Positions 50,854-59,935 of a stretch of DNA of 64,000 nucleotides are shown piece after piece. The stretch comes from JAOARY01 sp045345765. GTDB lineage: Bacteria > Bacillota > Clostridia > Peptostreptococcales > Peptostreptococcaceae. The first letter of the stretch is position 1; every line of letters starts with the position of its first letter. The stretch spans positions 3,286,001 through 3,350,000 of the forward strand of contig CP148265.1 in assembly GCA_045345765.1 (NCBI GenBank), in the 5' to 3' direction. The translations under genes and the position numbers were made by a program. The notes beneath the pieces were generated by a model. It did not search any database, had not been told where the DNA came from, and saw only the letters and a list, made by a program, of their open reading frames with translations.

Positions 50854-51873
50854 TTAAAATTGATTTAAAAATCTCATATCATTTTCGAATAATAGTCTTA
50901 TATCATCTATTTCATATTTAAGCATTGTTATTCTATCTACCCCCATACCAAATGCAAATCCACTGTATTTTTCTGGGTCTATTCCACAATTTCTTAAAAC
51001 ATTAGGATGTACCATACCAGCACCTAATATTTCTATAAAACCTTCTCCTTTACACATAGAACAACCTTCTCCATTACATTTAAAACAAGTAACATCAACT
51101 TCTACACTAGGTTCTGTAAACGGGAAATTATGTGGTCTAAACTTAGTTTTTGTATTTTCTCCAAAGAATTCTTTAGCAAATAATTCTAATGTTCCTTTAA
51201 GTTCGCTCATAGTAACATTTTCACCTACAACAAGACCTTCTATTTGATGGAACATTGGTGAATGGGTTGCATCTACTTCATCAAATCTAAAACATCTTCC
51301 TGGTGCTATAATCTTTATAGGTGGTTTTTCATTCATCATCGTTCTTATTTGAACTGTAGACGTTTGTGTTCTAAGTACTAAATTATCATTTATATAGAAT
51401 GTATCACTTTTATCTCTTGACGGATGGTTTTTTGGTGCATTGAGTGCATCAAAATTATTAAAAACAGTATCTATTTCTGGTCCACTTGCAACACAAAAAC
51501 CAAGACCCATAAAAATATCTTTAATTCTATCATATACTTTTGTAATTGGATGTTTCTTTCCTACAACGATTTTTTTAGATGGCATAGTAACATCTATTTT
51601 TTCTGATTCTAATTTCATCATTTTCTTTTTTAATTTCATTTCTTCTAATTTATTAGCTAAAGTAGTTTCGATTTGTATTCTAACTTCATTAACTAATTTT
51701 CCAACAACAGGTCTTTCTTCATTTGATAAGTCCTTCATTCCTTTTGATATCTTTGTAAGTTCTCCTTTTTTCCCTAAATAAGCTACCCTTATCTCGTCTA
51801 ATGATTTTAAATCCATAGAAGAATTGATTTCATCTATCGCTTTTATTTTCATAGATTGTAATTGTTCTTTCAT
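50854..51873 (-). CDS. pheS: phenylalanyl-tRNA synthetase alpha subunit
   Basis: 339 aa catalytic chain. The N-terminal coiled coil (residues 1-85) and class II core are present: GFCVASGPEIDTVFNNFDALN, NHPSRDKSDTFYI, RTQTSTVQIRTM, and the C-terminal GAGMVHPNVLRNCGIDPEKYSGFAFGMGVDRI. A CxxC pair (CFKCNGEGCSMCKGEG) lies in an insertion typical of this lineage. GTG at 51882 opens the frame, but ATG at 51873 fits the GGGTG spacing and is used. Expression is controlled by a T-box leader. Confidence 0.98.
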   Translation of the reverse strand: MKEQLQSMKIKAIDEINSSMDLKSLDEIRVAYLGKKGELTKISKGMKDLSNEERPVVGKLVNEVRIQIETTLANKLEEMKLKKKMMKLESEKIDVTMPSKKIVVGKKHPITKVYDRIKDIFMGLGFCVASGPEIDTVFNNFDALNAPKNHPSRDKSDTFYINDNLVLRTQTSTVQIRTMMNEKPPIKIIAPGRCFRFDEVDATHSPMFHQIEGLVVGENVTMSELKGTLELFAKEFFGENTKTKFRPHNFPFTEPSVEVDVTCFKCNGEGCSMCKGEGFIEILGAGMVHPNVLRNCGIDPEKYSGFAFGMGVDRITMLKYEIDDIRLLFENDMRFLNQF

Positions 51874-51895
51874 TATTTTCACCCTTTCTTTTATA

Positions 51896-52148
51896 TAAAA
51901 AAAAGTTTTTCATCTCAAAATAGAGACGAAAAACTTCCGCGGTACCACTCTAATAATAGATTAAAATAAATTAATTATCAATCTATCACTTTATTATAAT
52001 TAACGCTTATAAAACGTAAATACCTACTATATTCAGCATCTAAACTCCAGAGTGAATATAATCTTTATTAAAATGCTTTCAGCCATGACATTTTTCTCTT
52101 TTTTTTTAAAGATTTTTATGCTCTTTCACAGTTTATTATTATTTAATT
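51896..52148 (-). promoter_or_regulatory. T-box riboswitch of pheST
   Basis: The conserved T-box AGAGTGGTACCGCGG is at 51937-51951 on the minus strand. A terminator stem (AAGTTTTTCGTCTC with its partner) and eight U follow at 51896-51934. Upstream lie the GTGAAAGAGC and stem I-like region. Uncharged tRNA-Phe should stabilise the antiterminator and allow pheST transcription. I did not place the specifier codon with confidence. Confidence 0.93.
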
Positions 52149-52155
52149 GCAGCTA

Positions 52156-52184
52156 ATTATAGCATATTTAAATTAAAAGTACAA
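52156..52184 (-). promoter_or_regulatory. promoter of the pheST T-box leader
   Basis: -35 TTGTAC (52179-52184), 17-bp spacer, -10 TATAAT (52156-52161) on the minus strand, directly after the methyltransferase stop. Confidence 0.8.
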
Positions 52185-52186
52185 GT

Positions 52187-52960
52187 TTATTTAACTTCTT
52201 TTATCTTATACATCATAATCGCACTTGCTATAGAAGCATTTAAAGATTCAACTTCTCCAAAAATAGGTATTTTAACCAATATATCTGATTTTGTAATAAG
52301 ATTATCACTTATACCATTAGCTTCATTTCCTATTACAAGAGCCACTTTATTGGGATAATTAACCTCATTATAATAGTTATTTGTTTTTAAAAAAGTACTG
52401 ACAATACTATAATCATTCTCCTTTAACAAATTTAAAGACTCTTCTTCTTCAAAATTAAATAATTTGATATTACAAATAGAACCCATACTAGACCTCAATG
52501 CCTTTTCGTTAAATGGATCAACACAACCTTTTAATAAGATTATTGTTTTTATGCCAACAGCATCAGCTGTTCTTATAATAGTTCCCATATTTCCAGGATC
52601 TTGGACTCTATCTAATATCAAAATAAATTCTTCATCAAAATTCATCTTCAAATCCAAATTCATTTTACAAATTCCCATAATACCCTGAGAATTTTTAGTA
52701 TCACTTATTTGAGAAAATAATTTTTTATCCAAAAATATTTTATCAATTTCAGAAAAATTATCTTTAATCTCATCTATTTTTTCTTGTTCTAAAGAAGCAT
52801 CTATAATTATCGTTTGAAGTAAATTTTTTTCAAAAATTTGTTTTATAATCCTATAGCCTTCTACTAAAAATTGTTCTTCTTTTAATCTATATTTTTTCTT
52901 AGTTAAGTTTTTTATAAATTTAAACTTAGAATTAGAAGGACTCTCTATAAAAATACTCAT
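52187..52960 (-). CDS. TrmH/SpoU family RNA methyltransferase
   Basis: 257 aa SPOUT-fold methyltransferase that uses S-adenosylmethionine, probably 2'-O-methylating rRNA or tRNA. The N-terminal substrate-binding domain (EQFLVEGYRIIKQ) is followed by the knotted catalytic domain: LDRVQDPGNMGTIIRTADAVG, LVIGNEANGIS and IPIFGEVESLNASIASAIMMY. Position just upstream of the pheS T-box is the usual place for this group in Bacillota. Its start overlaps the trkA-like stop by one base (TAATG). Confidence 0.93.
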   Translation of the reverse strand: MSIFIESPSNSKFKFIKNLTKKKYRLKEEQFLVEGYRIIKQIFEKNLLQTIIIDASLEQEKIDEIKDNFSEIDKIFLDKKLFSQISDTKNSQGIMGICKMNLDLKMNFDEEFILILDRVQDPGNMGTIIRTADAVGIKTIILLKGCVDPFNEKALRSSMGSICNIKLFNFEEEESLNLLKENDYSIVSTFLKTNNYYNEVNYPNKVALVIGNEANGISDNLITKSDILVKIPIFGEVESLNASIASAIMMYKIKEVK

Positions 52961-53619
52961 TATTTTTTATCCTCTTCTTCAATCTTCTTTATAACATCAT
53001 TTTTACCTATTACAACTAAATTTTCACCTTCTTGTAATACAACATTTGCAGAAGGAGAAATATTAATTCCCTGAAGACTTTTTACAGCCATTACATTTAT
53101 TCCATACTTGGCTCTTAAATCTAAATCTTTAATACTTTGATTTGACCATTTTTTAGGGACTATTATTTCAACTATAGAATAGTTTGGATCTAATTCTATA
53201 TATTCAAGTACATTTTTAGAAACTAAGTTATGAGCAACTCTAACCCCCATATCCCTTTCTGGGAATACTACTTTATCCGCACCAATTTTATACAAAACTT
53301 TTGCTTGTAATTCTGTTTGCGCCTTACAAACAACATTAGAAATTCCAAGCTCTTTTGCTATTAATGTTGCCATTATAGATGATTGTATATCTGAACCAAT
53401 ACTTATAACTGCTGTATCGAAATTCCTAATACCTAAAGCTCTTAATGCTTTTTCATCAGTAGCATCAACTTGTGCACTATGTGTAACAAAATCTGCTATT
53501 TCCAATATTCTTTCTTCATTTCTATCTAAAATCATAACATCATGATCCATGCTATAAAGTGTTTTTGCTATTGAAGATCCAAAACGACCACATCCAATTA
53601 TAACAAACTGTCTTTTCAT
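52960..53619 (-). CDS. Trk/Ktr potassium uptake regulatory subunit (KtrA/TrkA type)
   Basis: 219 aa. RCK protein with Rossmann N-terminal domain (FVIIGCGRFGSSIAKTLYSMDHDVMILD) that binds nucleotides, and a C-terminal RCK_C domain (SIVEIIVPKKWSNQSIKDLDL) that senses ligands such as c-di-AMP in Gram-positive Ktr systems. It gates the membrane channel encoded just upstream (36-nt gap). ATG at 53619 follows GGAAG. The one-domain-pair size is the KtrA form rather than the double-length TrkA of enterobacteria. Confidence 0.94.
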   Translation of the reverse strand: MKRQFVIIGCGRFGSSIAKTLYSMDHDVMILDRNEERILEIADFVTHSAQVDATDEKALRALGIRNFDTAVISIGSDIQSSIMATLIAKELGISNVVCKAQTELQAKVLYKIGADKVVFPERDMGVRVAHNLVSKNVLEYIELDPNYSIVEIIVPKKWSNQSIKDLDLRAKYGINVMAVKSLQGINISPSANVVLQEGENLVVIGKNDVIKKIEEEDKK

Positions 53620-53655
53620 ATTATCTTCCTTTCTGCATTCCTTATTTATTTAGAT

Positions 53656-54987
53656 TTAACCAACAACTACTTTATCTACTGGATATCTAAATAAAGCTTT
53701 CTTTTCTTTACTAGCTAAAGCCAATAATATAGTAAGCGCACCAACTCTACCAGCAAACATAGATAAAATAATAAATATCTTACCCACAATAGAAAGTGAT
53801 GGTGTTATCCCAAGGCTAAGTCCAACTGTTCCAAATGCTGATACTGATTCAAAAAAGATATCTAAGAAAGTAAAACTATCACTTATCAATAAAACCATCG
53901 TTACAGTTATAACTATACTAAGACCGATACCCACAACTGCTAAAGCTTTATTTACAACTGTATATGAAATTCTTCTTTTAAAAACACTTACATCTTCTCT
54001 TCCCTTTATAAGTGCAAATATAGTAAGAATCAAAACAGCCAAAGTTGATGTTTTAATACCACCTGCTGTAGAAGCAGGTGACCCACCTATAAACATAAGT
54101 ATTATGGTCAAAAATTTTGAACCGTCCGTTAAACTTGCTAAATCCAAAGTATTAAAACCAGCAGTTCTAGGCGTAACAGCTTGAAATAGCGATGCCAATA
54201 ATTTATTAAATAAAGAAAGTTCACCTATAGTTTTTGGATTATTATATTCCAATACAAAAAACAAGAAGAAGCTACTCAATATTAAAAATAATGTCATAAG
54301 TATTACTATTTTTGAATGTAAAAATAATTTCTTAAAACTTTTTTTATTCAAAAAATCTAATAAAACAGTAAAACCAATCCCTCCGAGTATTATAAGCGCC
54401 ATTATTACAATATTAATTACAATATTATCTACATATGGTGTTAAAGATCTTCCATTTCCAACTATATCGAATCCTGCATTACAAAATGCTGAAATAGAAT
54501 GAAAAATTCCATACCACGAGCCTTTTAGGAATCCATATTCTGGAATAAAAACAAAAACAGCCATTATAAAAGCTGCTATAAATTCTATTAGTAAAGTACC
54601 AAATAATATATGTCTTGTAAGTCTTACAAGACCTGATAAATTATATTCATTTAGTGCTTCTTGTATAACTAATCTTTCTCTTAACGATATTTTTTTCCCT
54701 ATCAGCATTGCAAACAAGGTTGCTATGGACATAAATCCAAGTCCGCCTATTTGGATTAATAAAAGTATTACTACTTTTCCAAACAAAGACCAATAAGTTC
54801 CTGTATCCACAACAGATAATCCAGTTACACAAACTGCTGAAGTCGAAGTAAATAAAGCATTTAAAAACCCTACTGATTTTAAATTATCAGATGCAATTGG
54901 TAAAGATAACAAAATTGCACCTAATAAAATCACTCCTGCAAACCCTAAAACAATGGTTTGAACAGGTGATAAAACTCTTTTGGTCAA
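53656..54987 (-). CDS. Trk/Ktr potassium uptake membrane subunit (KtrB/TrkH type)
   Basis: 443 aa, K+ channel-like transporter with four M1-P-M2 repeats. Selectivity-filter-like segments are visible: FTSTSAVCVTGLSVVDTGTYW, HSISAFCNAGFDIVGNGRSL, AVTPRTAGFNTLDLASLT and ESVSAFGTVGLSLGITPSLS, each with its central glycine. Start is TTG at 54987 after AAGGTGA. With the RCK subunit it forms the K+ (or Na+/K+) uptake system. Confidence 0.95.
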   Translation of the reverse strand: MTKRVLSPVQTIVLGFAGVILLGAILLSLPIASDNLKSVGFLNALFTSTSAVCVTGLSVVDTGTYWSLFGKVVILLLIQIGGLGFMSIATLFAMLIGKKISLRERLVIQEALNEYNLSGLVRLTRHILFGTLLIEFIAAFIMAVFVFIPEYGFLKGSWYGIFHSISAFCNAGFDIVGNGRSLTPYVDNIVINIVIMALIILGGIGFTVLLDFLNKKSFKKLFLHSKIVILMTLFLILSSFFLFFVLEYNNPKTIGELSLFNKLLASLFQAVTPRTAGFNTLDLASLTDGSKFLTIILMFIGGSPASTAGGIKTSTLAVLILTIFALIKGREDVSVFKRRISYTVVNKALAVVGIGLSIVITVTMVLLISDSFTFLDIFFESVSAFGTVGLSLGITPSLSIVGKIFIILSMFAGRVGALTILLALASKEKKALFRYPVDKVVVG

Positions 54988-55082
54988 TTAAATCACCTTC
55001 TTTTCTTTTTATACGCCATTTTCTTAAAATAAAACTTAATTTTTATTTATAAAAAAAAATCCTAAAGGATTCTTTTATAAAT

Positions 55083-55112
55083 AAAAAAAGATAGGCATAA
55101 GCCTATCTTTTA
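55083..55112 (-). terminator. terminator of infC-rpmI-rplT
   Basis: AAAAGATAGGC and GCCTATCTTTT pair around a short loop 8 nt after the rplT stop, with a T-rich tail on the minus strand. A second small hairpin (AATCC/GGATT) lies at about 55050-55070. Confidence 0.9.
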
Positions 55113-55119
55113 AGTATTT

Positions 55120-55479
55120 CTACGCGTTTAACTTAGACTTTGCAGTTTCTACTAATTGCTTAAATCCTTCTGGGTCATGTATAGCCATTTCAGAAAGCAT
55201 TTTTCTATTCATTTGAATACCTGCATTCTTAAGTCCGCTCATGAATTTAGAATAAGATAATCCATTTATTCTTGTAGCTGCATTTATTCTTGTTATCCAA
55301 AGTCTTCTAAAATCTCTTTTCTTAAGCTTTCTGCCTATGTAAGCATTCATAAGAGCTTTCATAACAAATTGATTTGCAGGTCTAAATAATTTACTTCTAG
55401 CGCCTCTAAATCCTTTTGCAAGTTTTAATATTTTTTTATGTCTTCTACGAGCCGTAACTCCTTTTTTTACTCTAGCCAT
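55120..55479 (-). CDS. rplT: 50S ribosomal protein L20
   Basis: 119 aa, normal length. Conserved ARVKKGVTARRRHKKILKLAKGF at the N-terminus (shown here only in part) and RRLWITRINAATRINGLSYS are typical. L20 binds 23S rRNA early in assembly and, in Bacillota, represses its own operon through the leader at 56293-56450. Last gene of infC-rpmI-rplT, followed by a strong terminator. ATG at 55479 with GGAGGG. Certain. Confidence 0.99.
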   Translation of the reverse strand: MARVKKGVTARRRHKKILKLAKGFRGARSKLFRPANQFVMKALMNAYIGRKLKKRDFRRLWITRINAATRINGLSYSKFMSGLKNAGIQMNRKMLSEMAIHDPEGFKQLVETAKSKLNA

Positions 55480-55510
55480 CTTTAATTTCCCTCCTTACAT
55501 TAATTATTTC

Positions 55511-55708
55511 TTAAAGATATGGTAGCATAGGTGATATTCTTGAGAAATCTCCAGCACTCATCATACCAGATTTTCTTAAATGTCTCTTTCTCTTAGACGA
55601 TTTTTTAGTAAGTATATGTCTTTTGAAAGCTTTATTTCTTTTAAGTTTTCCACTTCCTGTTCTCTTGAATCTTTTAGCTGCACCTCTATGACTTTTCATT
55701 TTAGGCAT
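55511..55708 (-). CDS. rpmI: 50S ribosomal protein L35
   Basis: 65 aa, normal length, very basic (MPKMKSHRGAAKRFKRTG at the N-terminus). L35 is a small 50S protein encoded between infC and rplT in nearly all Bacillota, as here. ATG at 55708 follows GGAGGAA. Certain. Confidence 0.99.
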   Translation of the reverse strand: MPKMKSHRGAAKRFKRTGSGKLKRNKAFKRHILTKKSSKRKRHLRKSGMMSAGDFSRISPMLPYL

Positions 55709-55738
55709 TGTAAATTCCTCCTTCCAAACTATAAATCT

Positions 55739-56248
55739 TTAGTCTTTCTTTGGTGATAAAATAACTACTAAGCTGTTTCCTTCAAATTTAGGTCTTCTTT
55801 CCGGAACACTTATATCTTCAATTCTACCTAAGAAATTATTTATAACATCAAATCCAAGCTCTTTGTGACCAAGCTCTCTACCTCTGAATCTAACGGTAAC
55901 TTTAACTTTGTCACCTTTTTCCAAGAACTTTCTCGCTTGCTTAGATTTTGTTAGCATATCATGTTCTTCTATTCTAGGTCTTAATCTGATTTCTTTTACA
56001 GTTATAACCTTTTGTTTTTTTCTTGATTCTTTTTCTATCTTGGCTTGTTCATACTTGTATTTTCCATAATCCATTATTTTGCAAACTGGCGGTTTTCCTT
56101 TAGGAGCAATCTTTACTAAGTCAAGATTTTTTTCTCTTGCCATATTGTAAGCTTCTCTTCCACTAACAACTCCTAATTGTTCACCTGTACTAGAAATAAG
56201 TCTTACTTCTTTATCTCTTATTTGTTCATTAATTTGTAGATCTTTAAT
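55739..56248 (-). CDS. infC: translation initiation factor IF-3 (ATT start)
   Basis: 169 aa. IF-3 keeps ribosomal subunits apart and checks the initiator tRNA/start codon. An internal ATG gives only 134 aa; the true protein extends upstream in the same frame through LQINEQIRDKEVRLIS and EQLGVVSGREAYNMA, the conserved IF-3 N-domain. The only start with a Shine-Dalgarno (AGGAGGTG) is an ATT at 56248, which is the classical non-canonical infC start used for autoregulation: low IF-3 permits initiation at AUU. First gene of the operon. Confidence 0.96.
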   Translation of the reverse strand: MKDLQINEQIRDKEVRLISSTGEQLGVVSGREAYNMAREKNLDLVKIAPKGKPPVCKIMDYGKYKYEQAKIEKESRKKQKVITVKEIRLRPRIEEHDMLTKSKQARKFLEKGDKVKVTVRFRGRELGHKELGFDVINNFLGRIEDISVPERRPKFEGNSLVVILSPKKD

Positions 56249-56292
56249 ACCCTACACCTCCTAAATTTTCATACCAGCCGTTAAGCTTAATA

Positions 56293-56450
56293 TATAAAAA
56301 ATGCGAATAGCCTAAGCTACTCGCATCGATACTCAAAAATAAAAAGATAATTCAAATACCAAAATTCTGGTACTGACTTTTCTTATTATTAACCCCTTTA
56401 CACATGTTTGGGGTGAGAAACGCGAAAGCTTCTGCTTTGTTTTACTCTAT
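56293..56450 (-). promoter_or_regulatory. L20 leader with terminator (infC operon)
   Basis: The leader RNA contains a GC-richer section (GCAGAAGCTTTCGCGTTTCT, then CACCCCAAAC pairing with a downstream AAAGGGGTT) and ends in the terminator GCGAGTAGC-TTAG-GCTATTCGC plus six U (56296-56325). This is the arrangement of the Bacillota L20 leader, where L20 binding promotes termination. Confidence 0.8.
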
Positions 56451-56452
56451 TA

Positions 56453-56480
56453 ATTATAACAGCTTTAATTATATTGTCAA
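56453..56480 (-). promoter_or_regulatory. promoter of infC-rpmI-rplT
   Basis: Consensus -35 TTGACA (56475-56480), 16-bp spacer and consensus -10 TATAAT (56453-56458) on the minus strand, immediately after the thrS stop. Confidence 0.9.
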
Positions 56481-56486
56481 GTATTT

Positions 56487-58406
56487 TTATAAAGAATTTA
56501 TTTTATTTTGTACTTCTTCTTCTATATTCGAAACAAATTCTTTGATATCTATATTCCCAAGTTCACCTTTATCTCTTGATCTTACAGATATAGTTTTTTC
56601 ATTTGCTTCTTTTTCTCCAACTATAAGCATGTATGGTATCTTCTCTAATTGAGCTTCTCTTATTTTATATCCTATTTTTTCAGCTCTATCATCGATTTCT
56701 ACTCTTATATCATTATCAAATAATTCTTTTTTAACTTCATTTGCATATTCCATATATTTATCAGATATAGGTAAAATCTTTACTTGTGTTGGTGCTATCC
56801 AAGTTGGGAATTTTCCTGCATAATGCTCTATTAGTATCCCAATAAATCTTTCAATACTTCCAAATGCGACTCTATGAATCATTATAGGTCTATGCTTTTC
56901 TCCATCCTTACCTATATACTCAAGTTCAAATCTTTGAGGTAATTGCATATCTAATTGGATAGTTCCACATTGCCAAGTTCTTCCTAAACAATCTTGTAAG
57001 TGGAAATCTATTTTAGGACCATAAAATGCTCCATCGCCTGCATTTAATTTATAATCTAATTCAAGTTCTTCTAACGCTTCTCTAAGACCAGTTTCTGCCA
57101 CTTCCCATTCTTCATCACTACCCATAGAATCTTCTGGTCTAGTAGATAATTCTAAATGATATTTGAAACCAAAAGTACTATAAACTTCATCTATAAGTTT
57201 TATAACACCTTTAATTTCATCTTTTATTTGTTCTGGTAACATAAATATATGTGCATCATCTTGTGTAAACGCTCTAACTCTCATAAGTCCATGTAACGCA
57301 CCAGAAAGTTCATGTCTATGAACTCTACCAATTTCTCCAACTCTCATTGGGAATTCTTTATATGAATGCATATTTGATTTGTAGTATAACATTCCACCAG
57401 GACAATTCATAGGTTTTATTGCAAAATCTTGTTCATCAATTTTTAAACTGTACATATTTTCTTTGTAATGATACCAGTGACCTGAAGTCTCCCATAATTC
57501 TCTATTTAATATAATAGGTGTTTCTATTTCAACATAACCAGCTTTTTTGTGTATTTCTCTCCAATAATTTAATAATTCATTTTTAAGTTGCATACCTTTT
57601 GGCATAAAAAATGGGAATCCTGGTCCAAACTCAGAAATAGTGAATAGACCTAACTCTTTACCTAATTTTCTATGATCTCTTTTTTTAGCTTCTTCTAGCA
57701 TTTCTAAATGCTCATCTAATGCTTTTTTCTTTTCAAAAGAAGTTCCATATATTCTTTGAAGCATTTTATTCTTTTCGTCACCTCTCCAGTATGCACCTGC
57801 CACACTCATAAGTTTAAACGCCTTAATCTTCTTAGTAGTAGGAACATGTGGTCCCGCACATAAATCAACAAATTCACCTTGCTTATAAAAAGAAATTACA
57901 GCTTCTTTATCTAAATCATTTATAAGTTCTATTTTATAATCTTCATTTTTTTCTTTCATTAATTCTAGTGCTTCATCTCTGTTTAGAACAAATTTTTCAA
58001 TCTTTAAATCTTCTTTTACAATTTTTTTCATTTCTTTTTCTATTTTTTCTAAATCTTCATTATTTAATTTTTCATCTAAATCTATATCATAATAAAAACC
58101 ATTTTCTATAGCTGGTCCAATTGCTAATTTTGCAGCTGGATATAATCTTTTTATAGCTTGTGCTAATATATGCGAACTTGTATGTCTAAAAGCATCTTTT
58201 CCTTCTTCATCTTCAAATTTTAATAATTCTAAAGAAGAATCTTCATTTACTTGATGATATAAATCAACAACTTCATCATTTACCTTTGCAGCAAGTATAA
58301 CTCTTGCTAAACCTTCACTTATTGATTTTGCTATATCCATTACAGATATTCCTTTTTCATACTCTTTTACACTTCCATCTTTAAGAGTTATTTTTATATT
58401 CTTCAT
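56487..58406 (-). CDS. thrS: threonyl-tRNA synthetase
   Basis: 639 aa, full length. N-terminal TGS domain (residues 1-62), editing domain with HTSSHILAQAIKRLYP and the second half SVAGAYWRGDEKNKML, class II catalytic core (MNCPGGMLYYK with zinc Cys, MRVGEIGRVHRHE, QDDAHIF, and GRTWQCGTIQLD) and C-terminal anticodon domain. ATG at 58406 follows GGAGGAT. It has a T-box leader and a consensus promoter. No terminator separates it from the infC promoter. Certain. Confidence 0.98.
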   Translation of the reverse strand: MKNIKITLKDGSVKEYEKGISVMDIAKSISEGLARVILAAKVNDEVVDLYHQVNEDSSLELLKFEDEEGKDAFRHTSSHILAQAIKRLYPAAKLAIGPAIENGFYYDIDLDEKLNNEDLEKIEKEMKKIVKEDLKIEKFVLNRDEALELMKEKNEDYKIELINDLDKEAVISFYKQGEFVDLCAGPHVPTTKKIKAFKLMSVAGAYWRGDEKNKMLQRIYGTSFEKKKALDEHLEMLEEAKKRDHRKLGKELGLFTISEFGPGFPFFMPKGMQLKNELLNYWREIHKKAGYVEIETPIILNRELWETSGHWYHYKENMYSLKIDEQDFAIKPMNCPGGMLYYKSNMHSYKEFPMRVGEIGRVHRHELSGALHGLMRVRAFTQDDAHIFMLPEQIKDEIKGVIKLIDEVYSTFGFKYHLELSTRPEDSMGSDEEWEVAETGLREALEELELDYKLNAGDGAFYGPKIDFHLQDCLGRTWQCGTIQLDMQLPQRFELEYIGKDGEKHRPIMIHRVAFGSIERFIGILIEHYAGKFPTWIAPTQVKILPISDKYMEYANEVKKELFDNDIRVEIDDRAEKIGYKIREAQLEKIPYMLIVGEKEANEKTISVRSRDKGELGNIDIKEFVSNIEEEVQNKINSL

Positions 58407-58445
58407 CTTTTATCCTCCTTAAGTATTCATACTTTTTTATAAAAT

Positions 58446-58700
58446 AAAAAAACTCCTCCTATCTAATGATAGGACGAGTTATCGCGGTTCCACCTAAATT
58501 AAATCAACTTAAGTAAGCTAATTTCAACTTTCAAAGGTCTTTAACGCAACCCATACGTGATTATTTCAATATATATCTACTAAAATCATGCTTTAGAGTA
58601 GTTTTTCATTTAGTCATAATAAGTCTACTTACAGCCGGTGATAGACTTTCTCTTTAATCTGTTTCTAAATTACTTTTCTCTAATAAACGCTTTTTTCATT
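58446..58700 (-). promoter_or_regulatory. T-box riboswitch of thrS
   Basis: T-box sequence AGGTGGAACCGCGA at 58482-58495 on the minus strand, followed by a terminator stem (AACTCGTCCTATC with GATAGGAGGAGTT) and seven U. The upstream part contains AAAGAGAAAG and CACCGGCTGTAAG, fitting stem I features. It should respond to uncharged tRNA-Thr. The 376-bp gap 58407-58782 is filled by this leader and its promoter. Confidence 0.95.
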
Positions 58701-58707
58701 TTTTTAA

Positions 58708-58736
58708 ATTATAATATTAATCTACTAAATTGTCAA
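58708..58736 (-). promoter_or_regulatory. promoter of the thrS T-box leader
   Basis: Perfect consensus on the minus strand: TTGACA (58731-58736), 17-bp spacer, TATAAT (58708-58713). Confidence 0.92.
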
Positions 58737-58782
58737 TATATTATAAACTATATTTATAAAAAAATCTTTATATCAATTAATT

Positions 58783-59934
58783 TTAATAATATCTAATTTC
58801 TACAATTTTACCAAGACTTTTCAATTTTGAACTTATATTTTCTATAATATTTTCTCTTAATTTAATATTTTTAATTATATTTTCATGCGCTTTATTTGTT
58901 TTTCTTCCTAAAAATATATTTATTTTAGACGATTTTTCTATCATATATTCTAAAATCTTATAATCAACTTCGTCTTTTGACTTTCCCATGTATAAATCTT
59001 GTAAATCATAAATACCATTTATATATTTATCTAAAAAATCATCCACTTTTTGTAATGTTATAGCACCTTCAGTAACAAGGTCAATTCCCTTTAATTCATA
59101 TGTTGGCGGTAAATTTGAATTTAAATTTAATATTTTTATATCTTCATTTAATATTCTTGCAACTATTTTGCTACTTGTTCCTCCGCAAATTATTTTATAC
59201 CCACTCTTATTTAAAAATTCATTAACAAATTCATCATCCTTAGTTTTTTCTAAAGGTGGACCTGTTAAAATATTTAACACCCTCATTTTTTTCTTCTTTA
59301 ACATTATAAAACTCGCATCATCAAAAGGTTTTGATTGATATATATGATTCGAAGTTGATATTACCTTTTTACAAACACTATTACACGAAAGTTTTATATG
59401 TTTTTCTATAAAACTATGTATTTTTTCTAATGACCATGAAAAATTCATCAAATTTTTGGCACCAGCATGAACAACACCATCTGAAAATGCACATATATAA
59501 TCTTCTTCTTCTAAAAACCCTTTATAATAAACAATTTTATAATCCTCAATATTAATTTCTTCTTTTTTATAATCAAATTTAGTTTTTATAATTATATTAG
59601 GATTATCAAAATTTATTATTTCAAAATAATAATCGTCCGTTATTTTTATAAATGTAAATGTAGAATAAGATATTCCCCTTATTTTACAACTTGGCAATGA
59701 GTTTATTATTGTTTTTACAATTTCTTCTACACTTTGCTCATATAAAAACATTTTTGATCCTATTTTAGATGTTAAAGTCGAGGCTATAAAACCTTTAACA
59801 CCAGAACCTAATCCGTCACATAAAGATATCACCTTTTTATTATTTATTTCTAAAAAATCTATAGAATCCCCACACAATTCTTCTCCATACTTTATAATCT
59901 GACATTTCCCGTAATCAATATAATTTTTATTCAT
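58783..59934 (-). CDS. SpoIIE-type PP2C phosphatase-domain protein
   Basis: 383 aa. Residues 1-210 form a SpoIIE-like serine phosphatase domain: GEELCGDSIDF, the metal-binding ISLCDGLGSGVKGF, CAFSDGVVHAG and FDDASFIMLKKK keep the Asp residues expected for the two-metal site. Residues 215-383 form a separate domain (LNILTGPPLEKTKDDEFVNEFL, CGGTSSKIVARIL) found with this phosphatase in anaerobes next to hydrogenase-like sensors. It has no membrane helices, unlike true SpoIIE. ATG at 59934 after AGAGGAAA is preferred over the longer frame. It is two bases from the hydrogenase-like gene, so coupled. Confidence 0.8.
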   Translation of the reverse strand: MNKNYIDYGKCQIIKYGEELCGDSIDFLEINNKKVISLCDGLGSGVKGFIASTLTSKIGSKMFLYEQSVEEIVKTIINSLPSCKIRGISYSTFTFIKITDDYYFEIINFDNPNIIIKTKFDYKKEEINIEDYKIVYYKGFLEEEDYICAFSDGVVHAGAKNLMNFSWSLEKIHSFIEKHIKLSCNSVCKKVISTSNHIYQSKPFDDASFIMLKKKKMRVLNILTGPPLEKTKDDEFVNEFLNKSGYKIICGGTSSKIVARILNEDIKILNLNSNLPPTYELKGIDLVTEGAITLQKVDDFLDKYINGIYDLQDLYMGKSKDEVDYKILEYMIEKSSKINIFLGRKTNKAHENIIKNIKLRENIIENISSKLKSLGKIVEIRYY

Positions 59935-59935
59935 A

